Source: AC-43 sp963728855 (GTDB taxonomy: Bacteria > Actinomycetota > Actinomycetes > Mycobacteriales > Micromonosporaceae). Taken from it: a stretch of DNA of 64,000 nucleotides. Shown in pieces: positions 17,074-25,706 of this stretch. A model generated the notes under the pieces. It was not told where the DNA came from. It made no database searches and saw only the letters and a list, made by a program, of their open reading frames with translations. The position numbers were made by a program, and so were the translations under genes. Position 1 is the stretch's first letter. The number at the start of each line of letters is the position of its first letter. The stretch covers positions 62,001 to 126,000 of the forward strand of contig CAVSLN010000012.1 of assembly GCA_963728855.1 (NCBI GenBank). The letters are read 5' to 3'.

Positions 17074-18437
17074 TGGCCCGTACCGTCATCGAGGGCTGCG
17101 CAGTGTCCACAGTGGACAGTGCTGGTACCGAGTACACCGACGGGCACCTCGTCGTCGAGGGCAACCGGATCGTCGCGGTCGGGCCGGGCCGGGCGGCTGC
17201 CGTGCCCGGGCCGGTGACCCGGATCGACGGTACCGGCTGCCTGGCCACTCCGGGACTGGTGAACACCCACCACCACCTGTACCAGTGGGCCACCCGGGGC
17301 CTCGCCCAGCAGTCCGACCTGTTCGGCTGGCTCGCCGAGCTGTACCCCCTCTGGTCCGGCCTCGACCCGCAAACCGTTGCGGCGACAGCGGCGGCGGGCC
17401 TCGGCTGGCTCGCCTTGTCCGGCTGCACCACGAGCACCGACCACCTGTACGTGTTCCCGCGCGGCGCCGGCGACCTGTTCGCGGCCGAGGTCGCGGCGGC
17501 TCGCGAGGTCGGGCTGCGGTTCCATCCGGTCCGCGGCTCGATGGACCTCGGCGCCTCGGCCGGTGGCCTGCCGCCCGACGACATCGTGGAGGACACCGAC
17601 GCCGCGCTGGCCGCGACCGAGGAGGCGATCGACCGTTACCACGACCCGTCGCCGGAGGCGATGGTGCGCGTCGCGGTCGGGCCGTGCTCGCCGTTCTCGG
17701 TGACCCCGCGACTGATGCGGGAGGCCGCGGCGCTGGCCCGCCGCAAGGGCGTACGGCTGCACACGCACCTCGCCGAGACGACCGACGAGGAGGCGTACTG
17801 CCGGAAGGTGCACGGCTGCACGCCGGTCGAGCACGCTGACGGGCTGGGCTGGCTGGGCGAGGACGTGTGGGTGGCGCACGGCATCCACCTCGACGCGGCG
17901 GCGGTACGCGCGTTCGGCGCGACCCGTACCGGCGTGGCGCACTGCCCCAGCTCCAACGCCAGGCTGGGCGCCGGCATCGCGCCGGTGGCCGCCCTCGTCG
18001 CCGCCGGTGCGCCGGTCGGGCTCGGCGTCGACGGCCCCGCGTCGCAGGAGGCCGGTCAGCTCGGCGCGGAGCTGCGTCAGGCCGTGCTGCTCGCCCGGCT
18101 GCGCGGCGGCCCCGGCGCGCTCACCGCCCGGCAGGCGCTGGAGCTGGCGACGATGGGCGGGGCGCGGTGCCTCGGCCGGGACGGCGAGCTGGGCTCGCTG
18201 GAGCCGGGCAAGCTCGCCGACATCGCGCTGTGGAACCTCGCCGGGCTCGGCCACGCCGGCATCGCCGACCCGGTGGCGGCGCTGGTCTTCGGCCCGCCCG
18301 CGCCGCTGGCGCTGGTGCTGGTGAACGGCGAGCCGGTGGTCGAGCACAACAGTTTGCGTCGGGTTGACGAAAATGAGCTGGCGGGGCGGGTACGGGCCGC
18401 CAGCCGGCGGCTGGCCAAGGTGGTGACATCCCCGTGA
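17073..18437 (+). CDS. Guanine / 8-oxoguanine deaminase-type amidohydrolase
   Basis: The 454-aa protein is a metal-dependent amidohydrolase of the ATZ/TRZ-guanine deaminase type. It has the HxH metal pair in VNTHHHLYQWATRG, HTHLAE, WVAHGIHLD, AHCPSSNARLG and the metal Asp in GVDGPASQE. Its place between molybdenum-hydroxylase genes supports deamination of guanine to xanthine, or of 8-oxoguanine to urate. The family cannot be split further by eye. It starts in the overlap with the 2Fe-2S subunit stop and ends overlapping the catalytic subunit start. Confidence 0.88.
   Translation: MARTVIEGCAVSTVDSAGTEYTDGHLVVEGNRIVAVGPGRAAAVPGPVTRIDGTGCLATPGLVNTHHHLYQWATRGLAQQSDLFGWLAELYPLWSGLDPQTVAATAAAGLGWLALSGCTTSTDHLYVFPRGAGDLFAAEVAAAREVGLRFHPVRGSMDLGASAGGLPPDDIVEDTDAALAATEEAIDRYHDPSPEAMVRVAVGPCSPFSVTPRLMREAAALARRKGVRLHTHLAETTDEEAYCRKVHGCTPVEHADGLGWLGEDVWVAHGIHLDAAAVRAFGATRTGVAHCPSSNARLGAGIAPVAALVAAGAPVGLGVDGPASQEAGQLGAELRQAVLLARLRGGPGALTARQALELATMGGARCLGRDGELGSLEPGKLADIALWNLAGLGHAGIADPVAALVFGPPAPLALVLVNGEPVVEHNSLRRVDENELAGRVRAASRRLAKVVTSP
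17104..17118. repeat. Palindrome TGTCCACAGTGGACA
   Basis: A perfect 7-bp-arm palindrome with a single central base, inside the deaminase gene, read there as Ser-Thr-Val-Asp. Confidence 0.85.
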
Positions 18438-20713
18438 CGCAGTCGGTCAGTACCACCCGGGTGGCCGGTGGGATCGGGGAGAGCCCGGTGCGCCCGGACG
18501 GCGTCCTGAAGGTCAGGGGCGAGTTCGCGTTCTCCTCCGACCTGTGGTCCGACGACATGCTGTGGGGCGCGACGCTGCGCAGCCCGCATCCCCGGGCGCG
18601 GATCCTCGGGGTCGACATCACCGAGGCGCTGACGCTGCCCGGGGTGTACGCGGTCCTGACCCACGAGGACGTACCCGGCACCAAGCGGTACGGCCTGGAG
18701 ACGCCGGACCAGCCGGTGCTCGCCTTCGGCGAGGTGCGCTACCAGGGGGAGCCGGTGGCCCTCGTCGCGGCCGACCACCCGGAGACCGCGCGCCGGGCGG
18801 CGGCCCGGATCGCGGTGGAGTACGAGGTGCTGCCCCCGGTGACCGACGCGCAGCAGGCACTGTCGCCCGAGTCGCCGCCGGTACACCCGGCGGGCAACCT
18901 GCTGCGGCACGTACCGATCCGCAAAGGCGACGCCGAGGCGCGCGCCGAGGTCGTGGTCACCGGCGAGTACCAGGTCGGCATGCAGGACCAGGCGTTCCTC
19001 GGTCCGGAGTCCGGGCTCGCCGTACCGGCCGAGGACGGCGGGGTCGACCTCTACGTCGCCACCCAGTGGCTGCACGCCGACCAGAAGCAGGTGGCCGCGT
19101 GCCTGGGCCTGCCGCCGGAGCTGGTACGGCTGACCCTGGCCGGCGTCGGTGGGGCGTTCGGCGCCCGCGAAGACATATCGATGCAGGTACATGCCTGTCT
19201 GCTCGCGCTCCGGACCGGCCGGCCGGTGAAGATGGTCTACGGGCGCGAGGAGTCGTTCTACGGCCACGTCCACCGGCACCCGGCCGTGCTGCGCTACGAG
19301 CACGGCGCGACCCGGGACGGCCGGCTGGTGTACGTGCGGGCCCGGATCGTGCTCGACGGCGGCGCGTACGCGTCCACGTCCGCGGCGGTGTGCGCGAACG
19401 CGGCGACGCTCGGGATCGGGCCGTACGTGGTACCCAACGTCGTGATGGACGCCTATGCCGTCTACACCAACAACCCGCCGTGCGGTGCGATGCGCGGGTT
19501 CGGTGCCGTACAGGCGTGCTTCGCGTACGAGTCGCAGATGGACAAGCTGGCCGCCGCGCTTCGCCTGGACCCGGTCGAGGTACGGGTCCGCAACGCGCTG
19601 CACACCGGCGGCACCATGCCCACCGGGCAGGTGCTCGACAGTCCGGCACCGGTCGCCGAGCTGCTGCACCGGGTCGTGGCCGCGCCGCTGCCGCCCCCGC
19701 TCCTTCCGCCCGGCACCTGGGATCCCCGCGAGCTGCCCGGCGGCATCGCTAACACGACGCACGGCGAGGGCGTGGTGCGCGGGGTGGGGTACGCGATCGG
19801 CATCAAGAACGTCGGCTTCTCCGAGGGCTTCGACGACTTCGCCACGGCGCGGGTGCGGCTGGAGGTGGTGGCGGGGGAGCCGGCCGTACTGGTGCACACG
19901 GCCGCCGCGGAGCTGGGGCAGGGGCTGGTGACCGTACAGGCGCAGATCGCCCGTACCGAGCTGGGCGTGGAACGCGTCACGGTGGCGGCGGCCGACACCA
20001 GCGTCGGCGGTGCCGGGTCGTCGTCGGCGTCCCGGCAGACGTACGTGACCGGTGGCGCCGTGCGGGCGGCGTGCGAGGCGGTCCGGGTCCGCGTCTTGGA
20101 GCGCCTGCCCGGTCCGCGCGCCGGGCTGCGGCTGGCCGGGGGGAAGGTGCTCCTGGATGACGGCGTCGTCGCGGACCTCGTCGAGCTGCTCGGCGACGAG
20201 CCGGTCGAGGAGACCGTGACGTGGCGGCACCGGCCGACGTACCCGCTGGATCCCGTTACGGGGCAAGGCAACGCGCATGTGCAGTACGCCTTCGCCGCGC
20301 ATCGGGCGACCGTCGACGTGGACACCGAGCTGGGCCTGGTCCGGGTGGTGCAGATCGCGACCGCGCAGGACGTCGGCCGGGCGATCAACCCGCAGTCCGT
20401 CGAGGGACAGATCCACGGGGGTACGGCCCAGGGGCTCGGACTGGCGCTGATGGAGGAGATCCAGGTCGTGGACGGCCGGATCCGCAACCCGTCGTTCACC
20501 GACTACCTGATCCCGACCATCCTCGACGTACCGCCGATGCACCTCGACATCCTGGAGCTGGCCGACCCCCATGCCCCGTACGGGCTGCGCGGCGTGGGGG
20601 AGCCGCCGACGATCTCGTCGACCCCGGCGGTCGTCGCCGCGATCCGGGCCGCCACGGGACGCCCGCTCACCCGGGTGCCGGTACGCCCCGAGCACATCGT
20701 CGGGGACGCCTGA
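18434..20713 (+). CDS. xdhA: Xanthine dehydrogenase, molybdopterin-binding catalytic subunit
   Basis: The 759-aa subunit holds the molybdenum cofactor that hydroxylates hypoxanthine and xanthine. Motifs include the N-terminal a/b hammerhead (LWGATLRSPHPRARIL), QDQAFLGPESG, GGVGGAFGAREDIS-like GVGGAFGAREDISMQ, CGAMRGFGAVQA, AELGQGLVTVQAQIA and the catalytic Glu near the end in YGLRGVGEPPTISSTPAV. GTG 18434 sits in a GTGA overlap with the deaminase stop. The order FAD, 2Fe-2S, deaminase, molybdenum subunit implies one transcript and co-assembly. Confidence 0.95.
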   Translation: MTQSVSTTRVAGGIGESPVRPDGVLKVRGEFAFSSDLWSDDMLWGATLRSPHPRARILGVDITEALTLPGVYAVLTHEDVPGTKRYGLETPDQPVLAFGEVRYQGEPVALVAADHPETARRAAARIAVEYEVLPPVTDAQQALSPESPPVHPAGNLLRHVPIRKGDAEARAEVVVTGEYQVGMQDQAFLGPESGLAVPAEDGGVDLYVATQWLHADQKQVAACLGLPPELVRLTLAGVGGAFGAREDISMQVHACLLALRTGRPVKMVYGREESFYGHVHRHPAVLRYEHGATRDGRLVYVRARIVLDGGAYASTSAAVCANAATLGIGPYVVPNVVMDAYAVYTNNPPCGAMRGFGAVQACFAYESQMDKLAAALRLDPVEVRVRNALHTGGTMPTGQVLDSPAPVAELLHRVVAAPLPPPLLPPGTWDPRELPGGIANTTHGEGVVRGVGYAIGIKNVGFSEGFDDFATARVRLEVVAGEPAVLVHTAAAELGQGLVTVQAQIARTELGVERVTVAAADTSVGGAGSSSASRQTYVTGGAVRAACEAVRVRVLERLPGPRAGLRLAGGKVLLDDGVVADLVELLGDEPVEETVTWRHRPTYPLDPVTGQGNAHVQYAFAAHRATVDVDTELGLVRVVQIATAQDVGRAINPQSVEGQIHGGTAQGLGLALMEEIQVVDGRIRNPSFTDYLIPTILDVPPMHLDILELADPHAPYGLRGVGEPPTISSTPAVVAAIRAATGRPLTRVPVRPEHIVGDA

Positions 20714-21894
20714 TGCGCCTTGCCGACGAGGTGTACGCCGACCTGGACCGCCGGCTCGCCCCGGTGGACGCCGAGCTGCGCCGCCGGTACCCGGGTGAGG
20801 TGGCGGTACGCCAGCCGGTGCACACCGTGTACGTGCCGGCCGACCGGTTTGCCGTCGATACGGCGCGGCGCTGGGGCACCGAGGCGCGGGCGGTTCTGGC
20901 GGCCCATCCGCCGCTGCCCTTTCCCGAGGGGCTGGCCGACCGGGTGCTCGCGAAGCTGGACCGGGAGCCGATCGAGGACCTGCGCATCGACTTCGAGGAC
21001 GGGTACGGCGTCCGGGACGACGCGCAGGAGGACACCCACGCGCGGGCGGCCGCCGCACTCGTCGCCGCGGCCCGCTGCGCCGATGACGCCGCGCCGCCGT
21101 TCGTCGGGATCCGGTGCAAGAGCCTGGAGGAGCGGACCCGGCGCCGGGCGGTGCGCACTCTCGACATCTTTCTCGACACGTCCGGCCCGCCGCCGGCGGG
21201 CTTCGTCATCACGCTGCCGAAGGTGAGCGCCGTCGAACAGGTGGTCGCCATGACTGTCCTTTGTGGACAGTTGGAGCGGGCGCACGGGTTGGCGGCCGGT
21301 GCACTGCGCTTCGAGGTTCAGGTCGAGACGCCGCCCGCCGTCCTGGGTGCCGACGGGCGCGCCACGGTCGCCCGCGTCGTGCACGCCGCCGAGGGCCGGT
21401 TGGTCGGCCTGCACTACGGCACGTACGACTACTCGGCGGCGTGCGGGATCGCGGCCGGGTACCAGGCGCTGGACCACCCGGTCGCCGACCACGCCAAGGC
21501 GGTCATGCAGGTGGCCACGGCCGGCACCGGGGTACGGCTGTCCGACGGCTCGACCAATGTGCTGCCGGTCGGGGACACCGCGACGGTCCACGCCGCCTGG
21601 GCACTGCACGCCCGGCTGGTGCGCCGGTCCCTGGAGCGGGGTTTCTACCAGGGTTGGGACCTGCACCCGGCCCAGCTGCCCACCCGGTACGGCGCCACGT
21701 ACGGGTTCTTCCGCGACGGCAGCGCCGCCGCGGCCGCCCGGCTCGCTGCCTACCTCGAGCGGCGCGCGGGCGGGATCCTCGACGAGCCGGCCACCGCCCG
21801 CGCGCTGGCCGGTTTCCTGTTGCGGGGACTGGACTGCGGCGCCCTCGACCCCGACGAGGTCGGCTTCGACCGTGCTGCGCTGGCGGCACTGTGA
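20713..21894 (+). CDS. DUF6986 / HpcH-HpaI aldolase-like protein in the ureide operon
   Basis: The 393-aa product resembles TIM-barrel lyases of the HpcH/citrate-lyase type: the metal-binding region LRIDFEDGYG, then FVITLPKVS, LRFEVQVETPPAVLG, HYGTYDYSAACG and ERGFYQGWDLHPAQLP. It is tightly overlapped with xdhA before it and allantoinase after it. The family is known to me from actinobacterial purine clusters, but I know no proven reaction. Lysis of a 2-oxo or hydroxy-acid made downstream of allantoin is a reasonable guess. Confidence 0.75.
   Translation: MRLADEVYADLDRRLAPVDAELRRRYPGEVAVRQPVHTVYVPADRFAVDTARRWGTEARAVLAAHPPLPFPEGLADRVLAKLDREPIEDLRIDFEDGYGVRDDAQEDTHARAAAALVAAARCADDAAPPFVGIRCKSLEERTRRRAVRTLDIFLDTSGPPPAGFVITLPKVSAVEQVVAMTVLCGQLERAHGLAAGALRFEVQVETPPAVLGADGRATVARVVHAAEGRLVGLHYGTYDYSAACGIAAGYQALDHPVADHAKAVMQVATAGTGVRLSDGSTNVLPVGDTATVHAAWALHARLVRRSLERGFYQGWDLHPAQLPTRYGATYGFFRDGSAAAAARLAAYLERRAGGILDEPATARALAGFLLRGLDCGALDPDEVGFDRAALAAL
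21255..21269. repeat. Diverged palindrome TGTCCTTTGTGGACA
   Basis: Outer arms TGTCC/GGACA match the recurring element while the centre differs. It lies in the DUF6986 gene. Confidence 0.4.
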
Positions 21895-23180
21895 CGGAGT
21901 TCGACCTCGTGCTGCGCTCCCGCCGGGTGGTGACCCCGGACGGGGAGCGGCGGGCGGCCGTATGTGTCCACAATGGACGGATCGCGGCGGTCGAGCCGTA
22001 CGACGCAGTACCCGGTGCGGACGTGGGGGACCTGGTGCTGCTGCCGGGTCTCGTGGACACCCACGTACACGTGAACGAACCCGGCCGTACCGAGTGGGAG
22101 GGTTTCGCCACGGCGACCCGCGCCGCGGCCGCCGGCGGGGTCACCACCATCCTCGACATGCCGCTGAACTCGCTCCCCCCGACCACCTCCGTGCCGGCCC
22201 TGGAGGTCAAGCGCCGTGCGGCGGCCAGACAGTCCACTGTGGACATTGGCTTCTGGGGCGGCGCGGTCCCCGGCAACCTGGCCGACCTCGCCCCGCTCGC
22301 CGCCGCCGGCGTGTACGGCTTCAAGTGCTTCCTCGCCGACTCCGGCGTACCCGAGTTCCCGCCGCTGTCCGTCGACGGGCTGGAGCGGGCGGTGCAACAG
22401 GTCGACGCGCTCTTCATCGTGCACGCCGAGGACCCGGCCGCGCTGCGTCCCGCCCCGGCCTCCGACCTCTACGTCGACTTCCTCGCCTCCCGGCCGCCCG
22501 CCGCCGAGGACCGGGCGGTCGCGGCGGTGCTCGGCGTGGCCCGGCGTACCGGCGCCCGGGTGCACATCCTGCACCTGTCCTCCGCGCACGCGCTGCCGCT
22601 GCTCGCCGCGGCCAGGCGCGACGGGGTCCGGGCGAGCGCCGAGACCTGCCCGCACTACCTGGCGCTGGCCGCCGAGGAGGTACCCGACGGCGCGACGGAG
22701 TACAAGTGCTGCCCGCCGATCCGCGACGCGGCGAACCGGGAGGCGTTGTGGGAGGCGCTGGGCGCGGGCGTGCTCGACTGCGTGGTCTCCGACCACTCAC
22801 CGTGCCCGGCGCCGCTGAAGCGCGGTGACTTCGCCAGCGCCTGGGGCGGGATCGCCTCGCTCCAGCTCGGCCTGCCGGTGGTGTGGACGCAGGCGCGGCA
22901 GCGCGGGTACGGGCTCGCCGACGTCGTACGGTGGATGGCGCAGCGGCCGGCCGAGGTGGCCGGGGTACGGGGCAAGGGGCGCATCGCCGTCGGGTACGAC
23001 GCCGACCTGGTCGCGTTCGCGCCCGACGAGCGGTTCCTGGTCGACCCGGCCCGGCTGCACCACCGCCACCCGGTCACCCCGTACGCCGGGCGCCAGCTCT
23101 ACGGGGTCGTGCACCGAACCTGGCTGCGCGGCTCACCCGTGACCGACGAGCCGCGCGGGCGGCTCATGGCGGCGCCGTGA
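21891..23180 (+). CDS. allB: Allantoinase
   Basis: The 429-aa dihydroorotase-like amidohydrolase opens the allantoin ring to allantoate. Signature metal ligands are seen in DTHVHVNEPGRTEWEGF, the carboxylated Lys region GFKCFLADSG, HAED, ILHLSSAHALPLL, AETCPHYL and the Asp of VSDHSPCP. GTG 21891 overlaps the DUF6986 stop, and its own stop overlaps the allantoicase start. It takes allantoin from the UraD step. Confidence 0.95.
   Translation: MTEFDLVLRSRRVVTPDGERRAAVCVHNGRIAAVEPYDAVPGADVGDLVLLPGLVDTHVHVNEPGRTEWEGFATATRAAAAGGVTTILDMPLNSLPPTTSVPALEVKRRAAARQSTVDIGFWGGAVPGNLADLAPLAAAGVYGFKCFLADSGVPEFPPLSVDGLERAVQQVDALFIVHAEDPAALRPAPASDLYVDFLASRPPAAEDRAVAAVLGVARRTGARVHILHLSSAHALPLLAAARRDGVRASAETCPHYLALAAEEVPDGATEYKCCPPIRDAANREALWEALGAGVLDCVVSDHSPCPAPLKRGDFASAWGGIASLQLGLPVVWTQARQRGYGLADVVRWMAQRPAEVAGVRGKGRIAVGYDADLVAFAPDERFLVDPARLHHRHPVTPYAGRQLYGVVHRTWLRGSPVTDEPRGRLMAAP
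21965..21978. repeat. Palindrome variant TGTCCACAATGGAC
   Basis: Located in allantoinase and read there as Val-His-Asn-Gly, a different frame from the Ser-Thr-Val-Asp copies. Confidence 0.7.
22232..22244. repeat. Palindrome GTCCACTGTGGAC
   Basis: A perfect 13-bp copy in allantoinase, coding Ser-Thr-Val-Asp, 267 bp after the previous one. Confidence 0.8.
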
Positions 23181-24211
23181 CGTTCCCGTGGGAGCAGCTT
23201 CCCGACCTCGCCTCTCGGGCCCTGGGCGGGACGGTGATGGCCGCCAGCGACGAGTTCTTCGCGGCCGCTGACAACCTGGTCGCGCCGGAGCAGCCGACGT
23301 TCAGGCCGCGCCGGTTCGGGCCCAAGGGCCAGGTGTACGACGGCTGGGAGACGCGCCGGCGCCGGGAGCCCGGGTACGACGAGGCGACCGTACGGCTCGG
23401 GGTGCCGGGCGTCGTCCGTGGCGTGGTCGTGGACACCACCTTCTTCACCGGGAACTACCCGCCGTTCGTGTCGGTGGAGGGGTGCGGGTTCGAGGGGTAC
23501 CCGGGGCCGGGGGAGCTGGCGGAGGCGCAGTGGGTACCGCTCGTACCCCGCTCGCCGGTGCGCGGGGACGACCGGAACCTGTTCGGGGTCGAGTGCCCGT
23601 ACCGGCTGTCGCATGTCCGGTTGCGGATCTACCCGGACGGCGGGGTGTCCCGCCTGCGCATACACGGCGAACCGGTGGCCGATCCCCGGTTCCTGCGCGG
23701 CAACCGCGTGGACCTCGCCGCGCTGGAGCACGGCGGCTCGGTCGTCCGGTGCAGCAACATGTTCTACGGTTCCCCGACCAACCTGCTGCTGCCCGGCCTG
23801 GCCCGGGTGATGGGGGACGGCTGGGAGACCGCACGGCGCCGCGACTCCGGCAACGACTGGGTGGAGATCCGCCTCGCCGCGCGCGGGACGGTCCACGTGG
23901 CCGAGCTGGACACCAGTCATTTCAAGGGAAACGCGCCCGGCGACGCGGCACTGCACGGGTTGGACGCGCGGGTGGCGACCGATCCGGCGGACTGGTTCGA
24001 GCTGCTGCCCCGTACCCCCCTGCAACCCGACACCCGGCACCGGTTCCTCATCGACGAAACGCGCCCCGCCACGCACGTCCGGCTGGACATCTACCCTGAC
24101 GGCGGGATGGCGCGGCTGCGGCTGTACGGCGAGATCGACGAGCCCGAGCTGGCCGAGCTGCACCGGCGGTGGGACGCCCTGCTGTCCCCCGCTCCACACC
24201 GGCCCCCATAG
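23177..24211 (+). CDS. alc: Allantoicase
   Basis: The 344-aa enzyme hydrolyses allantoate to ureidoglycolate and urea. It is built of two similar jelly-roll halves, each with a GDGWET/YDGWETRRRR-like motif (KGQVYDGWETRRRREPG and MGDGWETARRRDSGNDW), followed by VDTTFFTGNYPP or LDTSHFKGNAPG and by HVRLRIYPDGG or HVRLDIYPDGG. GTG 23177 is set by the GTGA overlap. It ends the purine operon. No ureidoglycolate lyase or urease gene is visible in the window. Confidence 0.95.
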   Translation: MTFPWEQLPDLASRALGGTVMAASDEFFAAADNLVAPEQPTFRPRRFGPKGQVYDGWETRRRREPGYDEATVRLGVPGVVRGVVVDTTFFTGNYPPFVSVEGCGFEGYPGPGELAEAQWVPLVPRSPVRGDDRNLFGVECPYRLSHVRLRIYPDGGVSRLRIHGEPVADPRFLRGNRVDLAALEHGGSVVRCSNMFYGSPTNLLLPGLARVMGDGWETARRRDSGNDWVEIRLAARGTVHVAELDTSHFKGNAPGDAALHGLDARVATDPADWFELLPRTPLQPDTRHRFLIDETRPATHVRLDIYPDGGMARLRLYGEIDEPELAELHRRWDALLSPAPHRPP

Positions 24212-24365
24212 GTGGTGCTTGGGGGGTTAGGGGATAAGCCCTCTTCTGCGTTACAAGATAACCCACCTGGACCACATTGACCTGTCTCTATCAATCTGGT
24301 CCCGGATCCGTACCGAACATCGGCCCTACAGTCCGACGACTGTCAAAGGCGGCGGCCGACCAGGG

Positions 24366-24557
24366 TCAGAGATCAAACTCCCCACCCTTCACACTGCCAA
24401 CGAAGGCCGCCCACTCGTCGCGCGTGAACTTGAGTACCGGTCCCGTGGGATCCTTACTGTCGCGTACCGCCCGCCCGTCATCGGGAAGCGGGGCGACCTC
24501 GACGCAGTTACCGCCGTTGTTGGAACGGCTGGACTTACGCCATGTGAGCTCAGTCAT
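24366..24557 (-). CDS. DUF397 domain protein
   Basis: The 63-aa protein shows the classic DUF397 pattern: LTWRKSSRSNNGGNCVEVA, then VRDSKDPTGPVLKFTRDEW and FVGSVKGGEFDL. Such proteins usually sit beside XRE/DUF5753 regulators in actinomycetes (WhiJ-type loci) and probably act as partners. Its start overlaps the 3' end of the regulator by 8 nt. Confidence 0.92.
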   Translation of the reverse strand: MTELTWRKSSRSNNGGNCVEVAPLPDDGRAVRDSKDPTGPVLKFTRDEWAAFVGSVKGGEFDL

Positions 24558-25446
24558 GATTGACGATCTCCCTTGCCATCGCCGAAATTAGGTTTCGTGA
24601 TTGGGTTTCGTTGAGGGACGCCTCTTGAATACTTGTCCACACGTCGTCATGCGCCGCTACCTCCCGTGGTTTGTCGAGGTACAGAGCTCCCGTAAGTCCG
24701 TCACTGTAGATAACGGACGGTTCGCCCTCGCGACCATTGGGAGAAAATTCCAGGATGACGAAACCACCGCCGGTCAATGCGGCCCGATGGATGCCGGCCT
24801 TCATGGGCATCACTCGAACGGAGACATTCGGTAGCTTGCCCACATCATTGATTTTGCTTAGTTACTCGACCTTGTGCGCCGGAGTACCGAAACGGCGATG
24901 TAGCACGCTCTCATGTAGCACGATTTCAAGTTGTGGCGCTGGCGGTAGTTTGCGGGTGAGTATCGCCTGCCGTCCCAGGCGCACGGCAACACCTCGGCTG
25001 ATCTCTGCGTCCGACCTATCAGGACTCCCGACGCGGAATACCTCGGCGGCATACGCCGGGGTTTGGAGCAAACCGGGAACCAACTCCGGTTCGTAGTGCC
25101 TTAGTCGGCTGGCCGCGCTTTCTAGTCCGACGTACAACTCAAACCATTCTGGAATGGCGTCCCCGTACGAATGCCACCAACCTTTTGCCTTCGTTTCCCT
25201 CGCGAGCGATGTCAGCGCAGACGTTACCTCGTCCGCTGCGCCGTACACCTTGCACATCGCCTCGACGTCTAGGGAGCGCATCGAGGTCTGCCCGGTTTCA
25301 ATTCGCCAGATCTTGACGGGTGACCATTCCAGTGCCTCGGCGGCAGCCTTCACGGTGACCTGAGCACCCTCGCGGAGCTGGCGCAGGTACCGCCCGAGCT
25401 GTCGCCGAGGGACGGTCGGCCCGGTTACGTCCGTCGTGCTGGTCAT
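24550..25446 (-). pseudogene. XRE regulator with DUF5753 domain, interrupted by an in-frame TAA
   Basis: The helix-turn-helix lies at about residues 16-70 (GRYLRQLREGAQVTVKAAAE, SPVKIWRIETGQTSMRS). A DUF5753 region follows (YEPELVPGLLQTPAYAAEVF, VRLGRQAIL). A TAA at 24864-24862 ends the frame after HKVE. Reading through in the same frame gives LSKINDVGKLPNVSVRVMP, exactly the expected continuation, so a CAA to TAA change fits. Two fragments could still be made: 195 aa, and 97 aa from 24843. Repression by a truncated protein cannot be excluded. Confidence 0.85.
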
Positions 25447-25498
25447 CGCTGCCCGCCTTTCACCTGGTATGAAACACCCTTTCGGAAAGCTACGCAAC

Positions 25499-25543
25499 TG
25501 CACTTTCGTGCTGCAAGACTCGCGATGAAGTATTGCACTTCGT
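25499..25543. promoter_or_regulatory. Possible operator with repeated TGCACTTTCGT / TGCACTTCGT
   Basis: In the divergent space between the XRE gene and the small-gene operon, TGCACTTTCGT (25499-25509) is part of the palindrome GCACTTTCGTGC (25500-25511). TGCACTTCGT recurs at 25534-25543. This spacing upstream of an XRE gene fits autoregulation. Confidence 0.45.
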
Positions 25544-25706
25544 AATTCACGCGGACAACGATGAGTACACGGGGCGCGACGGTCAGATGATCCGCCGAAG
25601 GGACGCGTGATGTGGTGGCGCAGACGCACAACGGCTCAGCCGGCCCAACTGACGGACTACGGCAGCACCAGTGGGCGCCATCGGCTACGTGACGGTGACG
25701 TGGTGC

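Noticed and set aside
24550..25446. Toxin-antitoxin module made by XRE and DUF397
   Set aside because: DUF397 proteins have no known toxin activity, and the arrangement matches WhiJ-type regulatory loci better.
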